64,000 nt of DNA, taken from NCBI RefSeq assembly GCF_932526225.1, contig NC_064047.1:9847494-9911493 (forward strand), in the 5' to 3' direction. Every line of letters starts with the position of its first letter. Within the stretch, counting starts at the first letter, position 1. Shown in pieces: positions 58,101 to 64,000 of the stretch. Under the pieces are notes generated by a model. The model saw only the letters and a program-made list of their open reading frames with translations. It searched no databases and was not told the DNA's origin. Position numbers and translations under genes: made by a program. This stretch comes from Nematostella vectensis (lineage: Eukaryota > Cnidaria > Anthozoa > Actiniaria > Edwardsiidae).

Positions 58101-60363
58101 TGTTGATGCTGGTGCAGTTTTTGTAAATGTTGTTGTTGCAACAGTTAGTGTTGATGCTGCAGCAGTTGTTGTTAATGTTAATGTTGCTGCAGTTTTTGTA
58201 AATGTTGATGTTGCAGCAGTTAGTGTTAATGTTGCAACAGTTGTTGTTAATGTTGATGTTGCTGCAGTTGTTGTTAATGTTGATGTTGTTGCAGCTTTTG
58301 TAAATGTTGCAGCAGTCGTTGTTAATGTTGATGCTGCTGCAGTCGTTGTTAATGTTGATGCTGCTGCAGTTGTTGTAAATGTTGATGCTGCTGCAGTTGT
58401 TGTTAATGTTGATGCTGCTGCAGCTGTTGTTAATGTTGATGCTGCTGCAGTTGTTGTTAATGTTGATGCTGCTGCAATTGTTGTAACTGTTGATGTTGCA
58501 ACAGTTGCTGTAAATATTGATGTTGCTTCAGTTTTTGTTAATGTTGATGTTGATGCAGTTGTTGTAAATGTTGGTGTTGCAGCAGTTGTTGCTAATGTTG
58601 ATGTTGCAGCAGTTGTTGCTAATGTTGATGTTGCAGCAGTTGTTGTAAATGTTGATGCTGCAACAGTTGCTGTAAATGTTGATGTTGCTGCTGTTGTTGT
58701 TTATGTTGATTTTGCAGCAGATGTTAATGTTGATGCTGCTGCAGTTGTTATTACTGTTGATGTTGCAGCAGTTGATGTTAATGTTGATGCTGCTGCAGTT
58801 TTTGTAAATGTTGATGTTGCTTCAGTTTTTGTTAATGTTAATGTTGATGCAGTAGTCGTTATTGTTGATGTTGCAACAGCTGTTAGTAATGTTTGTGTTG
58901 CAGCAGTTGTTGTTAATGTTGATTTTGTTGCAGCTTTTGTTAATGTTGCAGCAGTTGTTGTTAATGTTGCAACAGTCGTTGTTAATGTTGATGCTGCTGC
59001 AGTTGTTGTAAGTGTTGATGTTGCAACATTTGCTGCAGATGTTGATGTTGTAGCAGTTGTAGTTTATGTTGATTTTGCAGCAGTTGTTGTTAATGTTGAT
59101 GTTGCAGCAGTTATTGTTAATGTTGATGTTGCAGTAGTTGTTAGTAATGTTGATGTTGCAGCAGCAATTTTTGTTAATGTTGATGTTGAAACAGTTGGTG
59201 TTAATGTTGATGCTGCAGCAGCTGTTGTTAATGATGATGTTGGTTTCGGTTGTTATTGTTGGTGTTGCTGTATTCTCGTTGTTGTTGATGTTGTTACTGT
59301 TGTTGTCGTCGCTTTTGTTGTCGCTGTTTACTGCTGTAGTCGTTGTTCTGTTTTTTAGTGTAATTGTTGCTGCTATCGTTGTTGTCGTCACTGTTTTTGT
59401 TGTTGCGCTGTATTGTCGTTGTTGTTGTTTTTGTCTTTGTTATCGTTGTTGTTTTTGTTGTTCTGTTTTTGTAATCGATGTTGATGTCTCTGTTTTTTGT
59501 TTTTCTTTTTGCTTTTATTTTTGTCGTTGCAATGCCCGATGACTTGTGCTTCCTCAGGTTGGTATCGCCGTAGGTGATATCGAGGCCATTCGCCGCGACG
59601 CCACACTTAAGCGTCTTGCGATGCAAGTTGAGTTTGTCGCTGAGATAGAAGAGCGCTACCCTCGCTTCATCGCGAGAATTATCTACCACCAGAATTTAAC
59701 CCTTTACCCCAACAAGAAGACCTGCATGTCTAGGTTTATGGACAAGTAAGTGTGCGTCCCCTTCCTTTTCAAGAAAAGTTTAAAAAAGGACCACAGAAAG
59801 TGTGAGCCTGCGAACGCAGGGAAAACGGTGATATCATAAAACTATGGGTTTTCAGCCTCTTTTATAAAACGGCCTTCAGCAAAAAACGTAAACACTATTT
59901 CCCTGCAAGTTTACTTGAAAATTCTTGACGTACCCAGTTCTACGGCATAATATTTGTATTGTTCCCCTAAGTTTATGTTAATCTAGCACCCTAAATCTTT
60001 TTTTTTTCTAGACTCAGAACAATATTGTCGACCGTCCCCGAAGAGATTATCCAGTCTGTATCAGACGAAAGCGCTGATAGCGCCAACAGCAAGGATCAAG
60101 CGCTACGTATAAAGGTCGCCAAAAGCAGCAAAAGACTCAAGGCACTCATGACAGAGGTCGAGGCTCAAGGGGAACTTCTGAGGGCTATTGCCTACAAGAT
60201 AGATCCCAAGCTTGCGCGGATGATGCCCTCCAGGGAGCCCATAAATGTGCAAATAGCCGAAGATGATGTTGATGCTAAACCGGATGATATTCAGTCAGAA
60301 AGCTGTTCGGCGGATGACATAGGCGAAATTCGTTTTGCCGGACATGTGAATGAAAAGATGTGA
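31566..60363 (+). CDS. TRPA1-like: TRPA1-like ankyrin-repeat cation channel, 17 coding exons
   Basis: A non-selective, Ca2+-permeable channel subunit of the TRPA family, expected as a plasma-membrane tetramer in sensory cells. Reconstructed protein about 1159 residues (human TRPA1 is 1119). Order: N-terminal segment (1-88), 16 ankyrin repeats (about 89-625, many with the TPLH core), pre-S1 linker (about 626-725), S1 (about 727-748), S1-S2 loop with an NST glycosylation sequon (about 763), S2 (about 778-795), S3-S5 in exon 14, pore motif GELDY (about 932-936), S6 (about 960-981), TRP-like helix with GDIEAIRR and LKRLAMQVE, and a C-terminal tail with a heptad-like helix. The AVGDI and AMQVE segments are hallmark TRPA1 matches. 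Splice phases agree at all junctions except exon 3/exon 4. The ATG at 31566 has A at -3 and G at +4. Introns total about 25 kb and are rich in tandem repeats. Orthology to vertebrate TRPA1 versus another TRPA clade needs a tree. Confidence 0.93.
32292..34566. mobile_element. 2.3-kb element with ~270-bp inverted repeats, in intron 1
   Basis: Left arm (about 32292-32545) begins CGGACTAATTAATACAACAC; the right arm (about 34300-34566) is the inverse, ending TTGTGTTGCAATTAGTCCG. Both arms share CATACAAGGCTTGTATG-like and CATGAAAATCACGAAAAA-like segments in inverse orientation. The interior (32700-34000) has degenerate coding-like stretches, the best an open frame at 33075-33281, none assigned to a known transposase, and also holds a (TTA)n microsatellite. 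A decayed DNA transposon of unknown superfamily is the simplest reading. Confidence 0.65.
34056..34153. repeat. (TTA)n microsatellite
   Basis: About 32 ATT/TTA units with one interruption near 34136, inside the intron 1 element. Confidence 0.97.
34604..34940. mobile_element. MITE (family D, copy 2)
   Basis: Starts TACACTCTGTTTTTTATTAG and follows the copy at 1485-1797 through the interior (GAGATTTCGCCAAATTCTAA, CAGCCTTAAAATG, CCAAAAATAAGAACGGCC). The right terminal repeat is lost or diverged (ends near TAGACGTTTC), and the 35-bp array begins just after. Confidence 0.7.
34955..35370. repeat. 35-bp minisatellite in intron 1 (about 12 copies)
   Basis: Units of about 35 bp built on GACGCGCAAAGTATACACGC followed by TAGACGACACAGAAA. 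Copies degrade toward the 3' side. It gives the spurious frame at 35172-35414. Confidence 0.92.
35762..35969 (+). CDS. TRPA1-like exon 2
   Basis: 208 nt, acceptor TTTTCTAG, donor CAG/GTAACC, phase 2 in and 0 out. It encodes the rest of ankyrin repeat 2, repeat 3 (DATPLHYACRRG) and the start of repeat 4 (MTPLHVAAIQ). Confidence 0.93.
35970..36598. other. TRPA1-like intron 2
   Basis: 629 bp, GTAACC to TTTTACAG. No repeat or RNA recognised. Confidence 0.8.
36599..36733 (+). CDS. TRPA1-like exon 3 (3' end amplified into the intron array)
   Basis: 135 nt, phase 0 in. It encodes the end of ankyrin repeat 4 (GDLEVFSMLVEKGANY) and most of repeat 5 (STLIHLAVTAGNTEIAKAIL). The first GT donor, ATG/GTATGC, leaves phase 0, but exon 4 needs phase 1. 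The tandem units downstream read CTACAAAATG/GTATGC with four A's, which would give phase 1 (CAA AAT G/), whereas this copy has three (CTACAAATG/). Either a base was lost here (mutation, allele or assembly error), or splicing uses something I do not see. Read-through hits a stop at 36800-36802. Confidence 0.8.
36731..46717 (+). repeat. 49-bp minisatellite of about 204 units made of an exon-intron junction (intron 3)
   Basis: Each unit carries, in order: GTATGCTCCGCAGAT (intron start), AACATAGAGATCGCTAGGG, and CTATTCTACAAAATG. The last ~34 bases match the end of exon 3 (AACACAGAAATCGCTAAGGC, TATTCTACAAATG), so the unit is an exon-3-tail plus 5'-splice-site duplicate. Common variants: CCGGAG/CCGCAG, TTCGGAG, TATTCTCC, GGGATGC, ACTCTAC, and a 48-bp form lacking one G (CTAGGCTA). 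Groups of variants recur at longer spacing, showing higher-order structure. 48-bp runs create two identical 70-codon frames (45435-45647, 46410-46622) that are repeat artefacts. It ends in a degenerate unit near 46717. Confidence 0.97.
46857..47160. repeat. GATGAT-rich repeats, intron 3
   Basis: Imperfect GAT/GATGATAAA tract, including a direct duplication of about 77 bp containing GGAGTGTGTTGTTGATGATG (about 46971 and 47063). Lies between the 49-bp array and exon 4. Confidence 0.88.
47270..47397 (+). CDS. TRPA1-like exon 4
   Basis: 128 nt, acceptor AATCTTTAG, donor CAG/GTAATG. It must be entered in phase 1 (first bases CC complete an Ala codon after a G) and leaves in phase 0. It encodes the linker VDSSDQKFFVDSM and ankyrin repeat 6 (GNTALHVCAATNN). 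The other two frames contain stops, and no upstream AG gives phase 0 without a stop. Confidence 0.9.
47521..47898. mobile_element. MITE (family B, copy 3) in intron 4
   Basis: Begins GACATGACGGAAAAACCC and ends TTTTTCCGTCATGTC, colinear with 13639-13988 over its length (CAATTTCTTACAATGGC, AACACAAATAACGTGAG, CCTTGATCAT, GATATTTTGTTTG). Flanking 9-mers GAGCGGGAT and GAAGTGGAT match at six of nine positions, compatible with an old target duplication. It lies in the intron between exons 4 and 5, with no effect on coding. Confidence 0.85.
48230..48369 (+). CDS. TRPA1-like exon 5
   Basis: 140 nt, acceptor CTAATATAG, donor CACAT/GTAAGT, phase 0 in and 2 out. It encodes ankyrin repeat 7 (STPLHVACKKGSMEVGRLLV) and the start of repeat 8 (GETPLH). 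Confidence 0.93.
48370..49420. other. TRPA1-like intron 5
   Basis: About 1.05 kb. No repeat family recognised. The polypyrimidine tract before the exon 6 acceptor is weak. Confidence 0.75.
49421..49569 (+). CDS. TRPA1-like exon 6
   Basis: 149 nt, acceptor GTATGACCAG, donor AAAAG/GTAAGT, phase 2 in and 1 out. It encodes the end of ankyrin repeat 8 (ACIGSFDALKFLLSKG) and repeat 9 (RTPFLSAVAAGRTENAMVLL). The acceptor lacks a strong pyrimidine tract but is the only one that fits phase and repeat structure. Confidence 0.88.
49616..49690 (+). repeat. Short dispersed repeat (family E, copy 1), intron 6
   Basis: TTTTATCTCAAAATTGTTAG through ACTGTTTTGACGATT, about 65 bp, recurs almost exactly at 51720-51786 in intron 8. 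The same gene thus holds two copies in direct orientation. Confidence 0.8.
49892..50073 (+). CDS. TRPA1-like exon 7
   Basis: 182 nt, acceptor TTTTAAACAG, donor AAG/GTAACT, phase 1 in and 0 out. It encodes ankyrin repeat 10 (NCLHLAVEGDNLDTLKTLLE) and most of repeat 11 (VPLHYASESCNIK). Confidence 0.93.
50074..51352. other. TRPA1-like intron 7
   Basis: About 1.28 kb. It contains a fragment of the CAGGGCC(A/G)TAGC repeat (about 50653-50700: ACAGGGCCATAGCGGGGAG). Otherwise nothing recognised. Confidence 0.7.
51353..51546 (+). CDS. TRPA1-like exon 8
   Basis: 194 nt, acceptor CCTATTTTTAG, donor TTCAG/GTATCG, phase 0 in and 2 out. It encodes the end of ankyrin repeat 11, repeat 12 (KSPLHLACAAGRALHVEALT) and the start of repeat 13 (QSALHMAALSGF). 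Confidence 0.93.
51683..52026 (+). mobile_element. Insertion carrying a 28S rRNA fragment between 20-bp direct repeats (intron 8)
   Basis: Perfect 20-bp direct repeats (GACGTGCCGTCCTTCATACC at 51683-51702 and 52007-52026) bracket about 304 bp. The insert starts with the family E segment and then continues into a large-subunit rRNA fragment to its 3' end. The 20-bp repeats look like the target-site duplication of a LINE-machinery insertion, but a local tandem duplication is not excluded: the phrase CCTTATTGTGCCCCGT also occurs twice at the left side. Confidence 0.65.
51806..52000 (+). pseudogene. Partial 28S rRNA (large-subunit) pseudogene fragment
   Basis: About 195 bp matching the conserved 28S core that contains CGAAAGGGAATCGGGTTAAT, GGTAACGCAAACGAACCCG, GCCCTGGGAAGAGTTCTCTT and CTGGAGATAGGG. 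These are highly recognisable eukaryotic LSU rRNA phrases. It is isolated inside a protein-coding intron, far shorter than the >3-kb gene, with no other rRNA parts around it, so it is a pseudogene copy. Confidence 0.85.
52302..52459 (+). CDS. TRPA1-like exon 9
   Basis: 158 nt, acceptor GCGTTACTAG, donor CAAG/GTACGA, phase 2 in and 1 out. It encodes the end of ankyrin repeat 13 (VVTQLLRYGADINAR) and repeat 14 (RWTPLMCAAKTGSVKTCMEL). Confidence 0.93.
52597..52905. repeat. GATGGT-rich repeat, intron 9
   Basis: Imperfect GAT/GGT/GATGGC tract filling most of the intron up to the exon 10 acceptor. Gives spurious Met-rich and Thr/Ile-rich frames on the two strands. Confidence 0.9.
52926..53100 (+). 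CDS. TRPA1-like exon 10
   Basis: 175 nt, acceptor AAATTTATCAG, donor GGCCG/GTACGG, phase 1 in and 2 out. It encodes ankyrin repeat 15 (TALLIATAHGHGDLVLLLLD) and repeat 16 (LGVIEIAVKHDAVLTVI). This donor is the one that fits exon 11 phase and gives the TRPA1-like HGRFKEIL continuation. Confidence 0.88.
53263..53349 (+). CDS. TRPA1-like exon 11
   Basis: 87 nt, acceptor TTTCTTTATCAG, donor GACAG/GTATGC, phase 2 in and 2 out. It starts the pre-S1 linker (FKEILEQDNH, HCPEAAKTVLD). Alignment to human TRPA1 around PEC...VLLDFC places Ala and Gly where human has Cys. Confidence 0.9.
53510..53623 (+). CDS. TRPA1-like exon 12 (with triplicated donor region)
   Basis: 114 nt to the first donor AACAG/GTATCA, phase 2 in and 2 out. 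It encodes the linker piece RPVDISPTDQSYWVKYDFRY, matching TRPA1 DYYIEYNFKY. The last 16 bases plus GT are repeated in tandem (ATCAAAGGCAACAGGT three times, the third with CTGGT). A second phase-2 donor, AAAG/GTCTGT, follows at 53674 and would add 17 residues, while the middle copy (53639) is out of phase. I prefer 53623. Confidence 0.78.
53886..54022. repeat. GAT-rich repeat, intron 12
   Basis: Imperfect GATGATGATG/GATGACGATGGTG tract just upstream of exon 13. Confidence 0.88.
54081..54432 (+). CDS. TRPA1-like exon 13 (S1-S2)
   Basis: 352 nt, acceptor TCTCCTATAG, donor CAG/GTAATA, phase 2 in and 0 out. It contains S1 (FLVYLLFTIFYTYFIVV), an extracellular loop with the NST sequon, and S2 (VLPFIVLVFACCQLLKEIFQ). 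The PLTQKLLDKKW segment before S1 corresponds to the conserved TRPA pre-S1 helix. Confidence 0.94.
54489..54661. mobile_element. Short inverted-repeat element CAGGGCCGTAGC (family H), intron 13
   Basis: Left end CAGGGCCGTAGCAAGGGG, right end GGCCTGCTACGGCTCTG (inverse). About 173 bp with poly-C stretches and no coding capacity. Related fragments are at about 50653 (intron 7) and 57468 (intron 14). Confidence 0.75.
54806..55117 (+). CDS. TRPA1-like exon 14 (S3-S5)
   Basis: 312 nt, acceptor TTTGTTTTAG, donor CAG/GTAAGC, phase 0 both sides. It encodes S3 (LIEWTLYGTAGAFMV), S4 (IISIFLCYMNLVLFLRRL), the S4-S5 linker and S5 (LVFAIFNLAFAIVFYVLF). Confidence 0.95.
55315..55494. mobile_element. Fold-back element (MITE-like), intron 14
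   Basis: Left arm GCATAATATAAAACAAAATA through AGATGATCC; right arm is the inverse (GGATCATCT through TTTGTTTTATATTATGC), arms about 50-75 bp. No coding content, no clear target duplication. Confidence 0.72.
55672..57200 (+). repeat. 64-bp polypyrimidine minisatellite, intron 14 (about 24 copies)
   Basis: Units of about 64 bp: TGCCTCTGATTCTTCTTTCG, CTTTCCCCTTTCTTCTTTCT, TTCTGTGCCTGCCTCACCCC, ACTA. The coding-strand transcript is strongly pyrimidine-rich. It sits immediately upstream of the pore exon (15). Repeated frames (ILLSLSPFFFL) are artefacts. Confidence 0.95.
57546..57746 (+). CDS. TRPA1-like exon 15 (pore and S6)
   Basis: 201 nt, acceptor TTTCTTTTTTAG, donor ATG/GTAGGT, phase 0 both sides. 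It encodes the pore helix and filter (KVFVMMIGELDYSGTF) and S6 (IAFCFLLLIFLTIALMNLM). The human filter is GDINY; here the acidic position is Glu rather than Asp. Confidence 0.95.
57870..59250 (+). repeat. ~27-bp minisatellite, intron 15
   Basis: Degenerate units around GCAGTTGTTGTTAATGTTGA plus TGCTGCT, with 24-, 27- and longer forms, followed by a GTTGTTGTC-rich extension to about 59520. It makes spurious VVVNVDVA (+) and NININNNC (-) frames. Confidence 0.93.
59558..59745 (+). CDS. TRPA1-like exon 16 (TRP-like domain)
   Basis: 188 nt, acceptor GCTTCCTCAG, donor GACAA/GTAAGT, phase 0 in and 2 out. It encodes VGIAVGDIEAIRRDATLKRL, then AMQVE and the YPNKK segment, the strongest match in the gene to vertebrate TRPA1. 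Confidence 0.96.
60012..60363 (+). CDS. TRPA1-like exon 17 (C-terminus, stop)
   Basis: 352 nt including TGA at 60361-60363; acceptor TTTTTTTCTAG, phase 2 in. It encodes a Lys-rich helix (QALRIKVAKSSKRLKALM, then EAQGELLRAI) that fits the TRPA1 coiled-coil tail, then an acidic end (DDVDAKPDD, SADDIGEI). Confidence 0.95.
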
Positions 60364-60446
60364 TCCTCGTCTTCCCTTTATATTACAATTACAAGAAACC
60401 TTGTTCTTTTCTTTTTGTATTAAGGTTTTTTTGTTTAACTCCCAGA

Positions 60447-60745
60447 CAAAATGATACAACGCACTTAATGAGTGTAACAGCTGTCGGGTCGCAATGGATT
60501 CAAGTAATAGCAGTATCTTAATCTTGTTTTATCATTCTCAATGCGTATCCATGCATCGTATATTTTTGTATTGTTCGCATACGCCTATTCTCAAAATGAC
60601 AACAACGCACTCAATTAGAGTAACAGCTGTCGGGTCGCAATGGATTCTGGTAATAGAAGTATCTTAATCTCCTTTTTTTATTCTCAATGCGTATCCATGC
60701 ATCGTATATTTTTTTTATCAATCGCCTTCGCCTATTCTAAAAAAA
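60447..60745 (+). repeat. ~145-bp tandem duplication in the 3' flank / 3' UTR
   Basis: Two direct copies sharing GTAACAGCTGTCGGGTCGCA, ATGGATTC, AGTATCTTAATCT and ATTCTCAATGCGTATCCATG, with about 90% identity by eye. Starts 84 bases after the stop codon, so is probably within the 3' UTR. Confidence 0.9.
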
Positions 60746-60861
60746 AAACGCATAGATAGGAAAACAGGGCTTTGAAGGGCCATAGCGAACCAGAGCTTTG
60801 TGATTGTTATAATCCGATATTGAAAAATGAAACTGGAAATAACCATCTTGAATCAAAGTTT

Positions 60862-61010
60862 AGGCTAAGTTCAAACGTCGTATCATCCATGAGCCGTATT
60901 CAATGCAAATGCTTGCTAATAAAGATAAAACAATCGACGTGATTCATATCGTGCATTTGCATTGAATGCGCTCATGGAAAGGATATTACGACGTTTGAAC
61001 TTAGCTTTAG
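60862..61010. mobile_element. Fold-back element containing an AATAAA signal
   Basis: Left arm GCTAAGTTCAAACGTCGTAT through ATTCAATGCAAATG; right arm is the inverse (CATTTGCATTGAATGCGCTC through ACGACGTTTGAACTTAGC). About 150 bp, 50-bp arms. AATAAA at about 60918-60923 in the loop is the best candidate poly(A) signal of the TRPA1-like gene, about 555 bases after the stop. Confidence 0.75.
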
Positions 61011-62590
61011 TGGTATCTCTTTCGATAATGTCACAATGATAGCTTTCCAAAATGAGCCGAGGGAAATGGATGCCTTCTCGCACATGTTAGCTAGGGTTGT
61101 CAAATAATAGTCATATCAGTCATCTTGTTTGAATTAAAACTGTCGTTTTTCTAGCTCGCTCGGTCAGCTCCTTATTAGACACTACATACCATATTTGGGA
61201 GTCCCTCTTCAATCTTTTTTTTTTCCGCTTGTTTTTTCGTTCAAGAACTTTGAAAGTCCACGTAAACTTGCAGGAATTCGTGTTTACTACGATTTTCCTG
61301 GCAGCCATCTTGAAAATGGAGCCTAGTTTTAGAATATCACAGGTCTCCCGCGCTCACCCCAGGCTTCTTTAGACCATTTAGAAAAACCACAGCAATTAAT
61401 TGATATGCCTTTTTCCATATGATGCTATCACTGCGCACACATCCCCACCCCGCATGCGCGCCTCTAGGGTGTTAGTCTACTCTAGTAATCCTCTCACTAA
61501 TTGATGTAAAAATGATTCAAAAGCATTGTATCATAAATACGTTAAACTATTAAATTCGACAAATAAGCACACAATTGTAGATGATTATTGTGTCACTTAT
61601 CAGGGGCGTGTCTAGGTTGGGGACCAGAGTAGCAACTCTCTGACCACGGATCAATTAACTCCAAACCGGCATCTTTAGCTCTGCTAATAGATCACTAGAT
61701 CCGTCTAGAAGCTATTTTCTATCCAAATGCACGGAGCCGCGCGCGGAGCTCCATAGGTATAGAAATATGGTATGCAACTTGCTATTTGTAGTCATCGCGC
61801 GGGTACCCTGTGGTGTCAATCCATCCAGTCAGCCGCGCAACTCCCAGGCCCCACGCAGACTCACAAGGGGAATGTGATTATAAGCGTTTTTTTTTTTTGC
61901 CTCCTCTCTTTATGCTTCAAGTATGCAAGGCAGCTAGAAAATAGTATTTAATGAGAAAAGATGAGAAATTAAATGGGCCGATTGCGGTCGAGGGCTAAAC
62001 ATGTCATGATGAATCCTTTTGTCTAAGAAAAATGAGAAGATTAGAAGCCTTACGTACGAGCCGATAGTTAAACCTACCCGAGTGTTCGTGAATCCGCCCG
62101 TCTCGTTTTTCCTCAACTGTAGCAGCAGCTAAAAAGAGGACTACAGACTCAACACTACTATTCCCATAAAGGCGTCACGAAGCTAGCTTATATTGCACAG
62201 GTTTGTTTGCCATAATCGATTAAGAACTACTATATCCGGCTATTTACCACATATTAGAAAGCGAATTTTTTCGAGAACAACATATATTTCGCAATCAGTA
62301 AGACATCTAAAAATAATTTTCTTTCTCTTTAAATTTAATCTTATTTTTAAGATTTTAGATTCGAAAATTTGCCTTTATCACTCTATAAAAATCTACATTG
62401 AGATTTACTCTGTCTGTTTTCGTTTGGTACATCTTAATTTGTTTTTGTTTTCTGTCTCTTTTAACCAAACTGTTATAAGATAAAAGTGCTTGCCTGGGGC
62501 CAAGTTACATGCTTAGTAATTACATGATTTAGCTGGTATAGCTATGAAATCACAAGAATATCTTTATAGCTGGTCCCAGGGGAAGGGACT
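61011..62590. other. 3' intergenic, nothing recognised
   Basis: AT-rich DNA without a recognisable gene. Open frames of 60-96 codons have no domain. Confidence 0.5.
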
Positions 62591-62825
62591 TCGATAAAAA
62601 CAGATGGGGGTGATTGACGGTAAAATAAATTTTAACCCTATGGGAAAGCAACTTGGGTGTGGTCAGCAGAAATTCTTAACCGTTAGAGTTAGTAAATTTG
62701 GTGTGGTAGAAGGAATTTAACCCTTAGAGATAGCAGAATCGGAAAAACCATTAAAAAACCCCTGCAGTTGGTCATATTTTTTACCCTAAGAGATAGCAAG
62801 ATCAGAAAAATTCTTCAACAACCCC
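62591..62825 (-). repeat. Dispersed repeat with internal subrepeats (family C, copy 2)
   Basis: Inverse of 16519-16750: starts ATAAAAACAGATGGGGGTGA and carries the modules TTAACCCTTAGAGATAGCAG and related, ending near ACAACCCCCC. Same element in opposite orientation at the two ends of the window. Confidence 0.7.
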
Positions 62826-62829
62826 CCAG

Positions 62830-64000
62830 GTAGCTGGTAATAGCTATGAAATGACAAGGATACCTTTTTTATTTTCAGGTGAATAATTCCAGTGAATAAA
62901 GCAAGGACTAAAGTATAGCCTGCTGTGGAAAGCAGATGTAAATAAATGTTTTTCATATTCCTTTCTTGCTTAGTATAATTATATTTCATCAACCCATATT
63001 CTTTCCCTTTAGCCAACATAATCTTCTCTTGCTCTGTTGATACTTCCCTTATCAAAAAATTTTTGACCATATTATTGACCATATTATAATCTCTGATGCT
63101 TGAAGACCTAAAACATCTTAACAAGACTTAACATCATTGCAAATAAACCAAACTGATTGCATTATTCTCGTGTGCATTTATTTCCATAGGTAACAACAAT
63201 AAATTCTATTTTCATATGTTACAACAATGAACGCTGGCAACACTGTTATTAGCAAATGTAGATAGTCTTTTTCTTGTAATTTTTATATGCATTTGCTCAA
63301 TGTTTTGGCCCTCTTCATGACTAATTAGGTTTTACTTATTCATGAACATGGTTCAAGAGAGACTCGTATGTGATAATGGCGGGGGGGAGGGCTTTGAATA
63401 TTTTTTAAAATGTAATTTTTAAAAAATGGATGTTTGTTATTAGATGAAAGATGGATTTTTTACAGAATATTTGAGAAAGGATGGTGGATATGAAAAGGAT
63501 TTGATTTATCAAAGATTTGTAGCTTGGTATGCAATAAATATAGTAATTAGTAAAAATGTATCAAAGGGATTAGTATGAGGTGGTGTAGAATTGAGGATCC
63601 GGTATTTTACGGTGTTGAAAGTTTCAACCTAGGTGTTATGGGATATTTAATTTTGGACTCTCTAAGGCCCCATAGTTTAATAATAGATTTGTAAAGAACA
63701 CTTAAAAGGACATGAAAACGTCTAGCACCCTTTGCAAATCTTTAATCATACTACTTCGTCTATTACCAAGTGCAACCAACCAGCCACAGCACCTCTGTCC
63801 GTACCACCATATTTATAGCCTAACATTGCCCCTTGCTTCAAGGCAACCTGAAATTATGTTGAGCACCTTCTGCTGTAGTATTGACTTATTGAACTCCGTC
63901 ATGTTTTTTAGGAGAGTTTGAGAGCTATATATAATATCATCTTTTCTCCTATATATTCAAGGGACATAAACTTGAGGGTCTCTTTTTTTGTAAACATCTT
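62830..64000. other. 3' intergenic, nothing recognised
   Basis: No gene recognised. The 112-codon minus frame (62786-63124) and 69-codon plus frame (63712-63921) lack family features. Confidence 0.5.

Noticed and set aside
57821-59391. Val/Asn/Ala-rich (+) and Asn/Ile-rich (-) frames
   Set aside because: Translations of the intron 15 minisatellite.

Overview
This is an AT-rich, intron-rich metazoan window. I infer an anthozoan cnidarian (sea-anemone-like) genome from a TRPA1-type channel gene split into many phase-consistent exons, a CR1/L2-type LINE, and a dense set of short inverted-repeat DNA elements. The species cannot be fixed from sequence alone. There is no operon or prokaryotic gene structure, and most long open frames here are products of tandem repeats.

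Layout. 1-31.5 kb is largely intergenic. It holds one unrecognised 239-residue intronless frame on the minus strand (4453-5172), several MITE-like elements (1485-1797, 9354-9573, 12773-13635, 13639-13988, 15928-16283, 30218-30448), simple repeats and minisatellites. It also holds a 5.7 kb nested transposon complex (24058-29763): a TTAA-flanked piggyBac-like non-autonomous element with a long internal inverted repeat, invaded by a 5'-truncated LINE (about 26490-29405).

31,566-60,363 (+) is one gene, reconstructed here by hand as 17 coding exons: a TRPA1-like cation channel of about 1159 residues, with 16 ankyrin repeats, a pre-S1 linker, S1-S6 with a GELDY pore motif, a TRP-like helix, and a short coiled-coil tail. 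All junctions are phase-consistent except one.

The exception is the most unusual feature of the window. Intron 3 begins with about 10 kb (36,731-46,717) of about 204 tandem copies of a 49-bp unit. The unit is a duplicate of the last ~34 bases of exon 3 plus the first ~15 bases of intron 3, so almost every unit carries a copy of the exon-3 5' splice site. The copy next to exon 3 has lost one A relative to the array consensus, which puts its donor out of phase with exon 4. A smaller version of the same event (three copies of a 16-bp unit spanning the exon-12 donor) lies in the same gene. Other introns carry a 64-bp polypyrimidine minisatellite (intron 14), a ~27-bp minisatellite (intron 15), GAT-rich tracts, MITEs, and a 28S-rRNA fragment bracketed by a perfect 20-bp direct repeat (intron 8).

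60.4-64 kb is 3' flanking DNA with a ~145-bp tandem duplication, a fold-back element and one more dispersed repeat; no gene was recognised there.
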